From NCBI GenBank assembly GCA_016710635.1, contig JADJVL010000005.1:228977-292976 (forward strand): 64,000 bases of DNA, read 5' to 3'. Origin of the DNA: Holophagaceae bacterium. GTDB taxonomy: Bacteria; Acidobacteriota; Holophagae; Holophagales; Holophagaceae. The notes beneath the pieces were generated by a model, which saw only the letters and a program-made list of their open reading frames with translations, was not told the DNA's origin and searched no databases. The translations under genes were made by a program, and so were the position numbers. Below, in pieces: positions 48,444-56,997 of the stretch (positions are counted from its first letter, which is position 1; each line of letters begins with the position of its first letter).

Positions 48444-48827
48444 ATGAAGGCCATGGCCAAAGCGTGGGTCGAGAAGGCGGAAGCCGACTACGGCACGGCC
48501 CAGCGTGAGATCAAGGTCAAGAAGGGCGCCAACTTCGACGCCGTCTGCCTCCACGCCGAACTCTGCGCCGAGCGCTACCTCAAGGCCCGCCTCGCCGAGG
48601 ACGAGATCGACTTCCCCTCCACCCGCCACATCGTCGTCCTCCTCATGCTCTGCCTCGACCTCGAGCCCGGCTGGGAGGCCTTCCGCGAGCAGATCCGCAC
48701 CCTCAGCTCCTTCGCCATCGAGCTCGAGGATCCCGACATGCTGTCGGACGAGAAGATGGGTGAACTGGCCATGGAGGCCTGCGAGACCTTCCGGACCGCG
48801 GCGCGGAAGAGCCTCGGGCTGAAGTAG
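48444..48827 (+). CDS. HEPN-domain protein
   Basis: The 127-residue helical protein has WVEKAEADYGTAQREI and FDAVCLHAELCAERYLKARL, the usual HEPN start (one helix with DxxxA, then a helix containing C/H-Q/E-x-x-E-K/R-xLKA). HEPN proteins are often RNases or partners of MNT nucleotidyltransferases. No MNT gene is adjacent, and the Rx4-6H RNase motif is not obvious (RYLKARLAEDEIDFPSTRH is a loose candidate). A possible -10 TATGCT lies at 48414-48419 and GGGGGA precedes the ATG. Confidence 0.8.
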   Translation: MKAMAKAWVEKAEADYGTAQREIKVKKGANFDAVCLHAELCAERYLKARLAEDEIDFPSTRHIVVLLMLCLDLEPGWEAFREQIRTLSSFAIELEDPDMLSDEKMGELAMEACETFRTAARKSLGLK

Positions 48828-48853
48828 GACGGATCCCGGAAGCAAAGCGCCCT

Positions 48854-50299
48854 TCAGGGTTCGAAGCCTTGGAAGGCGGCGACCTCGCGTCGGATCGGGC
48901 CGAGGACCTCCGCCTCCAGCCGGTCCCGGTAGAACAGGTTGAAGGTGTCGAAGGGGATGATGCGGCCGTCGGGCTGGGCGATGTGGACGCAGGTCTTCTT
49001 GATGCTCCGCAGGTCGAAGCCGTGGGCGTCGATGAAGGCCATGATGATGACCCGGAAGACGCTGTCGTACTTCAGGCCGGCGGGACCAATCACCTTGGGC
49101 AGGCAGCAGAGCAGCTCGGACAGGCTTTCGGCGCTGCTGGCGGGGCTGTGGGCGGTGGAGAAGGTCTTGAAGAGGGCCGCCTGCAGGCCGGCGTCCTTCT
49201 CGTAGACGATGGTGTTGCGCCCGCCTTCGATGAGGATTTGCGGGTCCACGAAGCGGGTGAGGGGATGGATCTGGGCCTCGCCATCGGGGCCTGGCACCTT
49301 GAGGGCATAGGCCATGGCGAGGCTGTCCGGGTGGCAGGGCACGGGAATGAGGTCCTCGGGGCGGAAGACGGCGGTCTGTTCGAGGATCTTCCGGCGCACT
49401 TCCGTGAGGGTGAGGCGGTCCGTCGCGGGGTCGTAGCCCTCGTTGCGGCCCGCGTCCTGCACGGGCTGGAAGGTGACGCCCCGGACGCAGGGCTGCTGGA
49501 GGGCGAAGTCGATGATGGAACCGAGTTCGCCGTCGTTGAGGCCCTTCTTCACCGTCACGACGAGGGTGGTCGAAAGGCCCAGGGCGTTGAGCCGCTCCAG
49601 GGCCTTGAGGCGGATCTCGCGGAGGTCGGCGCCCCGCAGGTGCAGCAGCGCGTCCCGGTCCAGGGAGTCCCACTGGAGGTAGAGCTCGAAGCCTGGCAGG
49701 TAGGTGGCGAGGCGCTCGGCGAAGGCGGCGTCCTGGGCGATGCGCAGGCCGTTGGTGTTCACCATGAGGTGGCGGATGGGCCGCTTTTTGGCTTCGTCGA
49801 GCAGTTCGAAGAATTGCGGATGCAGGGTGGGCTCGCCGCCGGAGAACTGGACGATGTCCGGCTCCCCCTCGCTGGCCACCACCGCGTCCAGCATGCGGAC
49901 AACTTCGTCGAAAGTGCGGTGGGTCAGGCGCTCGGGGCCGCTGTCGGCGTAGCAGACCGGGCAGCGCAGGTTGCAGTGGTCCGTCAGCTCGATGAGGGTC
50001 AGGCAGCTGTGCTGCTCGTGGTCCGGGCAGAGGCCGCAGTCGTAGGGGCAGCCATACTTCACCGGCGTGTGGGGCGCCCGGCACTGCTCCGAAGGCTTGA
50101 GGAACACCTCCCGGCAGCGCCGGTAGTAGTCCGCGTCGTCCGCGATGAGCACCCGCTCCGCCCCGTGCCGCGGGCAGCGCTTGAGCATGAACACCGACCC
50201 GTCCTGAATGACGAGCTTCGCGTCCACCCGGCGCAGGCAGGTGGAACACACCGAGACGGCGGTGTCGTAGAAGAGGTAGGGACGGACGGGGGCGGGCAT
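48854..50299 (-). CDS. Radical SAM protein of the Tes/MJ0619 (tetraether lipid synthase-like) family
   Basis: The start at ATG 50299 (MPAPVRPYLF) gives 481 residues. The N-terminal zinc-ribbon-like CSTC (18-21) and KRCPRHG are followed by GCPYDCGLCPDH (Cys84, 88, 91) and then the radical SAM motif CNLRCPVC (Cys109, 113, 116), FSGGEPT and VNTNGL. This double-cluster order is the hallmark of the archaeal MJ0619/Tes family, which joins lipid chains at unactivated carbons to make tetraethers. Bacterial relatives are suspected of making membrane-spanning lipids. The substrate here is inferred from family and from the lipid operon elsewhere in the window. The gene lies in a leftward set with two small membrane proteins and an Lgt-like protein. 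Confidence 0.85.
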   Translation of the reverse strand: MPAPVRPYLFYDTAVSVCSTCLRRVDAKLVIQDGSVFMLKRCPRHGAERVLIADDADYYRRCREVFLKPSEQCRAPHTPVKYGCPYDCGLCPDHEQHSCLTLIELTDHCNLRCPVCYADSGPERLTHRTFDEVVRMLDAVVASEGEPDIVQFSGGEPTLHPQFFELLDEAKKRPIRHLMVNTNGLRIAQDAAFAERLATYLPGFELYLQWDSLDRDALLHLRGADLREIRLKALERLNALGLSTTLVVTVKKGLNDGELGSIIDFALQQPCVRGVTFQPVQDAGRNEGYDPATDRLTLTEVRRKILEQTAVFRPEDLIPVPCHPDSLAMAYALKVPGPDGEAQIHPLTRFVDPQILIEGGRNTIVYEKDAGLQAALFKTFSTAHSPASSAESLSELLCCLPKVIGPAGLKYDSVFRVIIMAFIDAHGFDLRSIKKTCVHIAQPDGRIIPFDTFNLFYRDRLEAEVLGPIRREVAAFQGFEP

Positions 50300-50316
50300 G
50301 GTCGGTTGGACGGTGT

Positions 50317-50700
50317 CTATTTCGAGAGTGTGGTTACGGCACATTGCGTGAACGGATTCAGCAACATCAAGCCCAGCACGGGCAGGGCCACGGCGAGCCA
50401 GCCCATGCGGAACGACCACCGCGGACTCCGGCGGAAGGCCATCAGCGTCGCCCAGGCGTAGGCCAGGATGAGGGCGGCCACGCTGAGCAGGAAGCGCAGG
50501 GCCGCGCCGGCGGACAGCGGCCTGTTCATGCTTTGCCGATCCGCGAGGAGATCGAACATTCCGTACTCGGCGAGCAGGAGGATCAAGCCTGAAACCAATC
50601 CGATCGAAAGCCCCGCCAGCGCCGACAGGATGCTCCCCCCGGCTGTCCGTGGCTCAGGGCCGGACCCAGGAGGGCCGGTACGGTCCGCCTCGTCCCTCAC
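50317..50700 (-). CDS. Small integral membrane protein, unknown
   Basis: GTG 50700 is taken as start because GTGA overlaps the stop of the preceding gene; a longer frame upstream is a shadow. The 127-residue product has a polar N-terminus (VRDEADRTGPPG) and three hydrophobic helices (SALAGLSIGLVSGLILLLAEY, FLLSVAALILAYAWATLMAF, MGWLAVALPVLGLMLLN). No known motif is seen. It probably forms a pair with the next membrane protein and is 17 bp from the Tes-like gene. Confidence 0.65.
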   Translation of the reverse strand: MRDEADRTGPPGSGPEPRTAGGSILSALAGLSIGLVSGLILLLAEYGMFDLLADRQSMNRPLSAGAALRFLLSVAALILAYAWATLMAFRRSPRWSFRMGWLAVALPVLGLMLLNPFTQCAVTTLSK

Positions 50701-51062
50701 TTCATCCCCGCCGCGATCAGCACGCCGAAGCAGATCACCAGGGGCGTCAGGGTCATGAAGGCGTAGCAGATGACCCCGCCGATGATCCACCCGATGCGCT
50801 GGCCGCTGGGGCGGCGGCGGAAGGCGAGGATGGTGATCAGGGTCAGGGGCAGCAGGCCCACCAGGGGCGAGACCACCATGGCCAGGGACCCGAGGGGTTC
50901 GGCGACCTTGAAGCTCACGCCGACGACGAGGAGGAAGGCGGTCCCGATGACCACGCAGAGCAGCAGGCAGAGGCCGAAGCCCTTCCAGAAGTCCGGCCAG
51001 AAGCGCCAGGGCGGCGGTGGAGGCGGCTCAGGGGCGGCGGAGGGCGGGAATTCGGGGAGCAT
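50697..51062 (-). CDS. Small integral membrane protein with proline-rich N-terminus
   Basis: The 121-residue product begins MLPEFPPSAAPEPPPPPPW, then has three membrane helices (FGLCLLLCVVIGTAFLLVVGV, LAMVVSPLVGLLPLTLITIL, WIIGGVICYAFMTLTPLVIC). It is coupled to the next gene by GTGA. Function is unknown; the layout resembles DUF-type accessory membrane proteins. Confidence 0.65.
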   Translation of the reverse strand: MLPEFPPSAAPEPPPPPPWRFWPDFWKGFGLCLLLCVVIGTAFLLVVGVSFKVAEPLGSLAMVVSPLVGLLPLTLITILAFRRRPSGQRIGWIIGGVICYAFMTLTPLVICFGVLIAAGMK

Positions 51063-51087
51063 CCGGAAGGATAACCGGCGGCGGTGC

Positions 51088-51840
51088 TCAGGGGGCTGGT
51101 TCGGGGCGGGTCTGCTTCCGGAGCCGGATCTCGGAGATCGCCAGCCACACGAGCCCCGCCAGTGCCGCCCACTGGATGGCGTTCAGCCCCGCGAGGGCCG
51201 GATAGGGTTTGAGCCCATCAATGAGCAACCGCCAGAGGCAGTACGCCGCGAGGAAGAGCCGCCACAGCCCGCCCTCGCGGAGTCGTTTCCGCACAAGCAG
51301 GGCGATCACCATGAACCCCACCGCGAAACCCACCTCGTAGAGCTGGGTCGGATGGCGCCGCACGCCGTCGCCGAAGTCCACACCCCAGGGCAGGGCCGTG
51401 GGATTGCCGTAGGTCCCGTCCGCCAGGCCCGTGAGGAAGCAGCCCACGCGCCCCACGGCGATGCCGACGCAGAGCGGAAAGACAAACAGGTCTCCGGTCC
51501 GCCGCGTTTCGTGGACGAGCTTTTTCGCGACCTCCACGCCGAGGTGCCCGCCAAGGATCGCCCCCAGGATGCTCTTGCCCCCGAACAGCGCCACCCAGCC
51601 CACCTCGTGGGCCACCGGCAGCAGCGTCAGGATGTGCAGCGCCTTCGCCCCCAAGCCCACCCCCAGCAGCCGGCGCACGCTCGCGACGACCGCGGGTCCG
51701 GCACGGGCCGCCCAGTAGCCCAGCAGTACGGCGTGGGGTCCACGGATCCAGGCGCCGAAACACCCATCGGGCGGCGCAGGACAGTCCACCGAAGCGCCAG
51801 AAGGCCCCTCGCGAGTCGTTGGTTCGGTGGCGCCCAGCAC
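51088..51840 (-). CDS. Prolipoprotein diacylglyceryl transferase-like membrane protein
   Basis: The C-terminal 170 residues match the Lgt family: GGKSILGAILGG, the signature GRVGCFLTGLADGTYG with its conserved Arg and Gly, and HPTQLYE. Lgt transfers diacylglyceryl from phosphatidylglycerol to the lipobox Cys. The first 60 or so residues from the listed ATG are poorly hydrophobic and unlike Lgt (no first helix, no HxxF motif), so the start is uncertain or the 5' end is frame-damaged. It may be a diverged second Lgt with another substrate rather than the essential enzyme. Confidence 0.65.
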   Translation of the reverse strand: MLGATEPTTREGPSGASVDCPAPPDGCFGAWIRGPHAVLLGYWAARAGPAVVASVRRLLGVGLGAKALHILTLLPVAHEVGWVALFGGKSILGAILGGHLGVEVAKKLVHETRRTGDLFVFPLCVGIAVGRVGCFLTGLADGTYGNPTALPWGVDFGDGVRRHPTQLYEVGFAVGFMVIALLVRKRLREGGLWRLFLAAYCLWRLLIDGLKPYPALAGLNAIQWAALAGLVWLAISEIRLRKQTRPEPAP

Positions 51841-52011
51841 CTCGCAGACCAGCTCAGAGATCGCCGTGGAAAGCTAAGGATCGCTGCGAGATTCAGGGCT
51901 GGCCGAAGGGGATGACCAGAACTGCAGGGGACACCGATCCCCATGCGGCCCCGAAGAACGACAGAACCCGCTTGGGCCTGCTCGACCCGGAGGGCGGCTG
52001 CTCCTCAGCCA

Positions 52012-53197
52012 TCACACCACCCTCACCAGCAGCCCCTTCAAATAGAACCCTTCCGGATGATTCAGCCCATACGGATGGTCCATGGGCTGCCCCAGATGCG
52101 CGAGCACCTGCGCCTCGCGGTTCGCCTCGAGCAGGGCGGTCCACGGCTTCCTGGAAGCGCACGCGGTCCAGGTGCTGGCTGCAGGAGAAGCACCACAACA
52201 ATCCACCCGGCGTCGTCGCGCGGGCGCCGAGACGGAAGACGTCCTTGTAGGCCTTGAAGGCCTTGTCGATGTCTTTGCGGGCCTTGGCGAAGGCCGGCGG
52301 GTCCACGATGACGCGGTCCCAGGCCTCGGGCTCCAGGCCCCGCATCAGCTCGAAGGCGTCGCCTTCCATCCGGATGTGGTCCGCGGGATCGAGCCCGTTC
52401 ATCGCCCAGTCCTTCTCGCACTGGTCCAGGGCCGCGGCGCTGATGTCCAGCGTCGCGACTTCCGCCGCGCCCCCCAGCCCCGCGTGGATGGAAAAGCCCC
52501 CGGTGTAGCCGAAGACATTGAGCACCCGCGCGTCCTGCGCCATGCGGCCCAGGCTCAGCCGGTGCTCCCGCTGGTCGAGGAAGAAACCCGTCTTCTGGCC
52601 CTTCAGCAGGTCCACGGTGAAGTGCGCGGCGCCTTCGCGGATGGTGATGGGGCCTGCCAACGAGCCCTTGATCAGCCGGTTCACCGGCTCCAGGCCTTCC
52701 TCCTTGCGGCCCGCCTGGCTGCGCTCCACGAAGATGGTGCAGCCCTCCCGCTTGCCAATCTCGAACAGCACCGGCCACCACACCTCCCGCAGCGCCTCCA
52801 GCCCCGCCGTGCCCACCTGGAGGACGAGGGCCGACCCGTAGCGGTCCACCACGAGGCCCGGCAGGAAATCGCCTTCGCCGAAGACCAGCCGGCAGCCGCC
52901 CTCCGGATCCCAGAGGCCCAGGTCCTTGCGCAGCTGCAGGGCCGTTTCGAAGCGCTCCCGGAAGAAGGCTTCGTCCAGGGGCCCGTCGTCGAAGCGGAAG
53001 AGCCGCGCCGCAAGGGGATTCGTCGCGCTCGCCGTGCCCACCCCGAGGACGCGGCCCGAATGATCCGCGATGCGCACCAGGGACGCTTCGATGGGCGCTT
53101 CCACGGCACCGGAATAGAGCCAGGGATGGCGGCGGGAAAGCATGCCCTCCTTGCCGGGCTTGAGGCGGAGGAGGGGATAGGGCCAGGACGGGTTCAT
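52012..53197 (-). CDS. Class I SAM-dependent rRNA cytosine methyltransferase, RlmI-like (frameshifted near C-terminus)
   Basis: From ATG 53197 a PUA-type N-domain (LKPGKEGMLSRRHPWLYSGA) leads to the methyltransferase: VLNVFGYTGGFSIHAGLGGA (SAM motif I), TLDISAAALDQ, and VIVDPPAFAK (motif IV). The frame then slips near 52136, where one extra base (a C in the run before CTGCTC, coding strand) separates FQEAVD from ALLEANREAQVLAHLG and GFYLKGLLVRVV, the expected ending. Uncorrected, the frame runs to 51893 with 434 residues. RlmI-type enzymes make 5-methylcytosine in 23S rRNA. The start overlaps an upstream damaged gene by ATGA (53194-53197). Confidence 0.8.
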
Positions 53198-53660
53198 TCC
53201 TCCAGCTTAACCTTCCCCGAATCCTGCTCTACGGGTCGCAGCAACTCCTGCAGGGCCTCCCGCAACGCTTCGGGTCCAGCGGTCGCCTCGATGCGCTGGT
53301 GGGGCCCCGCCACTTCCGGCCCGCCGGACCCAGCGCGTCTTCCGCCGGGCGGGGTCCTCCCGGCGCCAGGCCGCCAGTGCCGCGGGGTCGCCGCCCAAGA
53401 GGGCGGATAGGGACCCTGCCGGGCGGTTCCCCGTTCCGGGTCTCCACCGGGCGCGCCGCAGCACTCCGCCATTGGGCGGACTCAGGTCCGGGTCCCCAAG
53501 GCCACGGTCCATCCCGTGGCCAGCGCCTCGGGCGCAGCTCTCCCCGGTTGCCAAGCCCCACCTCCGGCCTTCCGGCGGGTCCCCGCACATCGTAGGTCAC
53601 GCCGTCCGGGCCCTGGCGGTCCCGCAGAACGCCGCCAAGGGTGTCCATCATCCGGCGAGC
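53194..53660 (-). pseudogene. Damaged coding region upstream of the methyltransferase, family not recognised
   Basis: The last 35 codons (HQRIEATAGPEALREALQEL to KVKLEE) look genuinely coding, and their TGA overlaps the methyltransferase ATG, so a real gene ended here. Further upstream, coding-like pieces sit in other frames (ALLGGDPAALAAWRREDPARRK; MDTLGGVLRDRQGPDGVTYDV). No single frame joins them, so two or more indels must be present. The intact protein would be about 155 residues. I do not recognise it. Confidence 0.45.
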
Positions 53661-53745
53661 CCTCCCTCCGCCAGCTGAGGCCGGGCGCAGGGCCGCGCCA
53701 GCCACGCTCCTCCTGCGCCCACACCGCCGCCTCCCCACTTGCGGG

Positions 53746-54386
53746 TCACCAGGCGTGGCGCGTATGACCCAGTGCCACCGCGAGGATGAGGCCGAAAAGG
53801 CCCGAAATGGGGAAGCGATGGCCCGACGCCACCACCGCGATCTCAACCGCGATGGGCACCAGGCTGAGGAGGAGGGCGGCCAGCATGTGCCGGGAAGCCG
53901 CGTCCCCCTCGCGGGCGCCCCGCAGCATGGCCCGGCCCATCCAGGCCAGACAGCCCAGGAACACCACCAGTCCCGCGTCATGGATGAGCAATGACCAGGG
54001 CGCGTCCATGGGCAGCAGCAGGCAGCGGAGGAAGCCGGGGGCCAGCAGCGCCGGCAGACCTGGCGCAGCGGGACCACCTGCGCCCACCGCCTGGATCAGA
54101 ACAGCCAGGTGATGGCGGCAGCCGGGATGATCCCGGCGCGCGAAGGCCAGATCCAGCAGGCCTGGCCTCGCCCGCGCCGCCACGTGGCGCGGTCCCGTCA
54201 GGGCGGCCCCGCGGCGGCGTGGGTGAGAAGCGGTCCCGGCCCGGTCCCCCGGGAAGAAGGCCGCCAGCCGGGGGGAGGCCCCACCGGGGGCGTGGGCGGG
54301 TAGCCACACCGCGGGGATCCCTGGGCGCCCCGTAGGCCCCGGGCGGCGGCGGGATCGGCGCGCGAGGATCGCGTGGAAAGGGTCAT
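53746..54386 (-). CDS. Membrane protein remnant or frameshifted gene following the cysteine desulfurase
   Basis: ATG 54386 overlaps the cysteine desulfurase stop (ATGA), but its frame stops after about 60 residues. A second frame from about 54310 to 53746 gives hydrophobic sequence ending in helices LVVFLGCLAWMGRAML, MLAALLLSLVPIAVEIAVVA and ISGLFGLILAVALGH. A frame change near 54330 would merge the two into about 213 residues with three or four helices. No family is recognised. Confidence 0.4.
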
Positions 54387-55441
54387 GGCGGGGGCTCCCC
54401 TCGGCTTGCCCTGGGCCGCTTCAACGCCGCGGCGAGGGCGTCCAGATCCGCAGGCGCCGTCCCCGGCAGCAGGGACACCCGGATCACCGACCGTGCCTCG
54501 GCTTCCGTGTACCCCAACGCCAGCACCGCGTGGCTGGGCTTGGTGGCGCCGCTGTGGCAGGCGCTGCCGGTGCTCACGGCGAAGCCGTCCAGGTCCAGGG
54601 CCATCTGCACCGCTTCGCCGTCGTGGCCCCGGAGCAGCAGGGACGAGGTGTTGGGCAGGCGCGGCTGGTCCTGGCCGATCACCGCGTAGTCCGCGGACCA
54701 GCCCAGCACCTCCGCTTCGAAGGCGTCCCGCAGGGGCGCCAGGGCCGCGTTCGCCGCGAGGCGCTCCGGCAGGTGCCGGGCCGCCTCCGCCAGGCCCAGG
54801 ATGGCCGGCGTGTCCTCGGTGCCGCCGCGGCGGCGCCGCTCCTGGGGTCCCTCCATCACCGGCGTCCAGGGCAGGCCCGGCCGCATCCAGAGCAGGGCCG
54901 CGCCCCGGGGGCCGCCCATCTTGTGGCCGCTGAACACGGCGGCGTCGCAGTCCGAAAGGTCCACGGGCACCTTCCCCCAGGCCTGGGCGCAATCCTTGAT
55001 GCGCGCTGCGCCGGGCACCTGGGGCATGGCCCCGAGGAGCCCCGTCTCGTTGTTCGCCGCCATCTGCACCACCGTGGCGGCGCCCTTCAGGCCGCCGGGC
55101 AGCCAGCGCACCACCAGCCAGTCCTTCAGTGGATTGAGGCAGGCGCTGTGCTCGCCGGGATTCACCGCCGCGGGCAGTCCGCCCAGGGCCGGCGCCAGGC
55201 CGCGGAGCAACAGGTGCAGGGCCTCCGTGGCGGTGGCGCAGAAGACCAGCTCCCCGGGCTTCACGCCGAGCCCTTCAGCGAGGGACCGCCGCGCCTCTTC
55301 GACGGCATGCCGAGCCGCCTGCCCTTCCCGGTGCGTGCTGGTGGGATTGGCCCAGAGCTCCGCCGCGGCGCGGGCCATCACCTCCAGGACGGAGGGCAGC
55401 GGCGGCGCGGTGGCGTTGGCGTCGAAATAGCGGCGGGGCAT
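54383..55441 (-). CDS. Cysteine desulfurase, NifS/IscS-type aminotransferase class V
   Basis: The start is ATG 55441 (MPRRYFDANATAP), matching the family's DxNATxP opening; an upstream ATG adds an unrelated Arg-rich lead. The 352-residue product has NNETG, the PLP-binding Lys in FSGHKMGGPRG, and the catalytic Cys loop STGSACHSGATKPSH. This enzyme releases sulfur from cysteine for Fe-S clusters and tRNA thiolation. It is shorter than E. coli IscS and lacks a linked iscU, so it could serve TtcA (47505) or a general pool. Confidence 0.92.
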   Translation of the reverse strand: MPRRYFDANATAPPLPSVLEVMARAAAELWANPTSTHREGQAARHAVEEARRSLAEGLGVKPGELVFCATATEALHLLLRGLAPALGGLPAAVNPGEHSACLNPLKDWLVVRWLPGGLKGAATVVQMAANNETGLLGAMPQVPGAARIKDCAQAWGKVPVDLSDCDAAVFSGHKMGGPRGAALLWMRPGLPWTPVMEGPQERRRRGGTEDTPAILGLAEAARHLPERLAANAALAPLRDAFEAEVLGWSADYAVIGQDQPRLPNTSSLLLRGHDGEAVQMALDLDGFAVSTGSACHSGATKPSHAVLALGYTEAEARSVIRVSLLPGTAPADLDALAAALKRPRASRGEPPP

Positions 55442-55617
55442 GGCCCAAGCATCGCAGAAGATCGCCGCAAGAATCGGGTCGTGGCGGGCCCGCCGGCGCC
55501 CGAAGCTGGCTCCTGGAGACACCCATGCGCCCTGCCCTTGACCACTCCGCCCGAACCCGGAACCTGATCCTGCCGCCGGGGCTTGCCAACCCGTCCGCCC
55601 CCCTGCACCGTAGGGCC

Positions 55618-56460
55618 ATGTCCTCCGACTACGCCCGCATCGAGGCGGCCATCCGCCACCTCGAAGCCCACGCCGCCGAGCAGCCGGGCCTGGCGGAGCT
55701 CGCGGCGGTGGTGGGTCTCAGCCCCTTCCACTTCCAGCGCCTCTTCCACCGCTGGGCCGGCGTGACCCCCAAGACCTTCCTCCAGGCCCTCACCCTGCGG
55801 GAGGCGAAGCAGAGGCTGCTGGCGTCGGAAAGCCTGCTGGCCACCAGCCACGGAGTGGGCCTTTCGGGTCCGAGCCGCCTCCACGACCTCTTCCTCAGCC
55901 TCGAAGCCATGACCCCCGGCGAATTCAAGGCCGGGGCCGCGGGCCTGGACATCCGCTGGGGCCTGCATGCCACGCCCTTCGGGAGCGGCCTCTTCGCCGC
56001 CACGGAGCGGGGCCTCTGCGGTCTCGCCTTCGTGGACGGGGAGGTTGCCACGGCGGTGGAAGAGCTGCGCGCCCGGTGGCCCGGCGCCGCCCTGGGCCGG
56101 GACGAGGCCTTCACGGCGCCCTTCGCCGCCGAGCTGGATCACCGGGCGAGGGGCCAGGCCCCCCAGCCCCTCGCCCTGCTCCTCAAGGGCACGCCCTTCC
56201 AGCTCCAGGTGTGGGAGGCCCTGCTCCGCATCCCCGAAGGCGCCGTCGCCTCCTACGAGGGCCTCGCCGCCGCCGCCGGCAGTCCCGGCGCCTCCCGGGC
56301 CGCCGGCACCGCCCTGGGCGCCAATCCCCTCGCCTACCTCATCCCCTGCCACCGCGTCATCCGCGCCACCGGCGCCTTCGGCCAGTACCAGTGGGGCGCG
56401 CCCCGCAAGCGCGCGATCCTCGCCCTGGAAGCCGCCCGCACCCTCGAACGCGGCGCCTGA
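55618..56460 (+). CDS. Ada-like fusion: AraC-type helix-turn-helix plus O6-methylguanine-DNA methyltransferase
   Basis: ATG 55618 opens directly on the HTH (IEAAIRHLEAHAAEQPGLAE, SPFHFQRLFHRWAGVTPKTF), giving 280 residues. The C-terminal half has FQLQVWEALLRIPEGAVASY and the methyl-acceptor motif IPCHRVI, then YQWGAPRKRAIL. The protein is a suicide alkyl-transferase repairing O6-methylguanine. The N-terminal zinc domain of full Ada, which senses methylphosphotriesters, is missing, so how the HTH is switched is unclear. It is divergent from the cysteine desulfurase. Confidence 0.9.
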   Translation: MSSDYARIEAAIRHLEAHAAEQPGLAELAAVVGLSPFHFQRLFHRWAGVTPKTFLQALTLREAKQRLLASESLLATSHGVGLSGPSRLHDLFLSLEAMTPGEFKAGAAGLDIRWGLHATPFGSGLFAATERGLCGLAFVDGEVATAVEELRARWPGAALGRDEAFTAPFAAELDHRARGQAPQPLALLLKGTPFQLQVWEALLRIPEGAVASYEGLAAAAGSPGASRAAGTALGANPLAYLIPCHRVIRATGAFGQYQWGAPRKRAILALEAARTLERGA

Positions 56461-56503
56461 GCGCAGCCCCATCCACCCAAGTCCATCCTCCCTGGAGGCC
56501 CGC

Positions 56504-56976
56504 ATGAGCCTGCCCTTCCGCATCACCGCCCTGCCCTGGAACCCTTCCAGGCCTTCTTCGCCATGGACGACGCCGAGCTGGCCCGCCACGGCGCCCGCCG
56601 CCGGGTCGCGCAGGAGCAGCCCGGCTATCCCTGCCGGGTCAGCCTCGAGGACGCCGAAGTCGGCGCCACGCTGATCCTCCTGCCCTTCGAGCATCACCCC
56701 GTGGACACGCCCTACCGGGCCTCCGGGCCGATCTACGTGCGGGAGGGCGCCACCCAGGCCAACCCGGCGGTGAACGAGGTCCCCGGGCAGCTGCGCCGGC
56801 GGCAGCTCTCCGTGCGGGCCTACAGCGCGAGGGGCATGATGCGGGACGCGGCGGTCGTGGAAGGCACCGACCTGGAGACCGCCATCACGCGGCTGTTCGA
56901 GGATCCCAAGGTGGCCTACCTGCACCTGCATAACGCCAAGCCCGGCTGCTACGCCGCGCGGGTGGACCGGGCCTGA
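56504..56976 (+). CDS. DUF1203 family protein (frameshifted near N-terminus)
   Basis: ATG 56504 begins MSLPFRITALP, then one base is missing near 56536; the following frame continues EPFQAFFAMDDAELARHGAR, GYPCRVSLEDAEVGATLILL and PFEHHPVDTPYRASGPIYVRE, the DUF1203 core. An intact downstream frame from ATG 56563 would give 137 residues, lacking the first strand. The family's function is unknown. The corrected length (about 157) fits DUF1203. Confidence 0.8.
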
Positions 56977-56997
56977 GCGATCAGCCGAGACGGGTCG

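Noticed and set aside
48444..48827. HEPN-MNT toxin-antitoxin pair
   Set aside because: No MNT nucleotidyltransferase gene on either side; neighbours are ttcA and the radical SAM gene.
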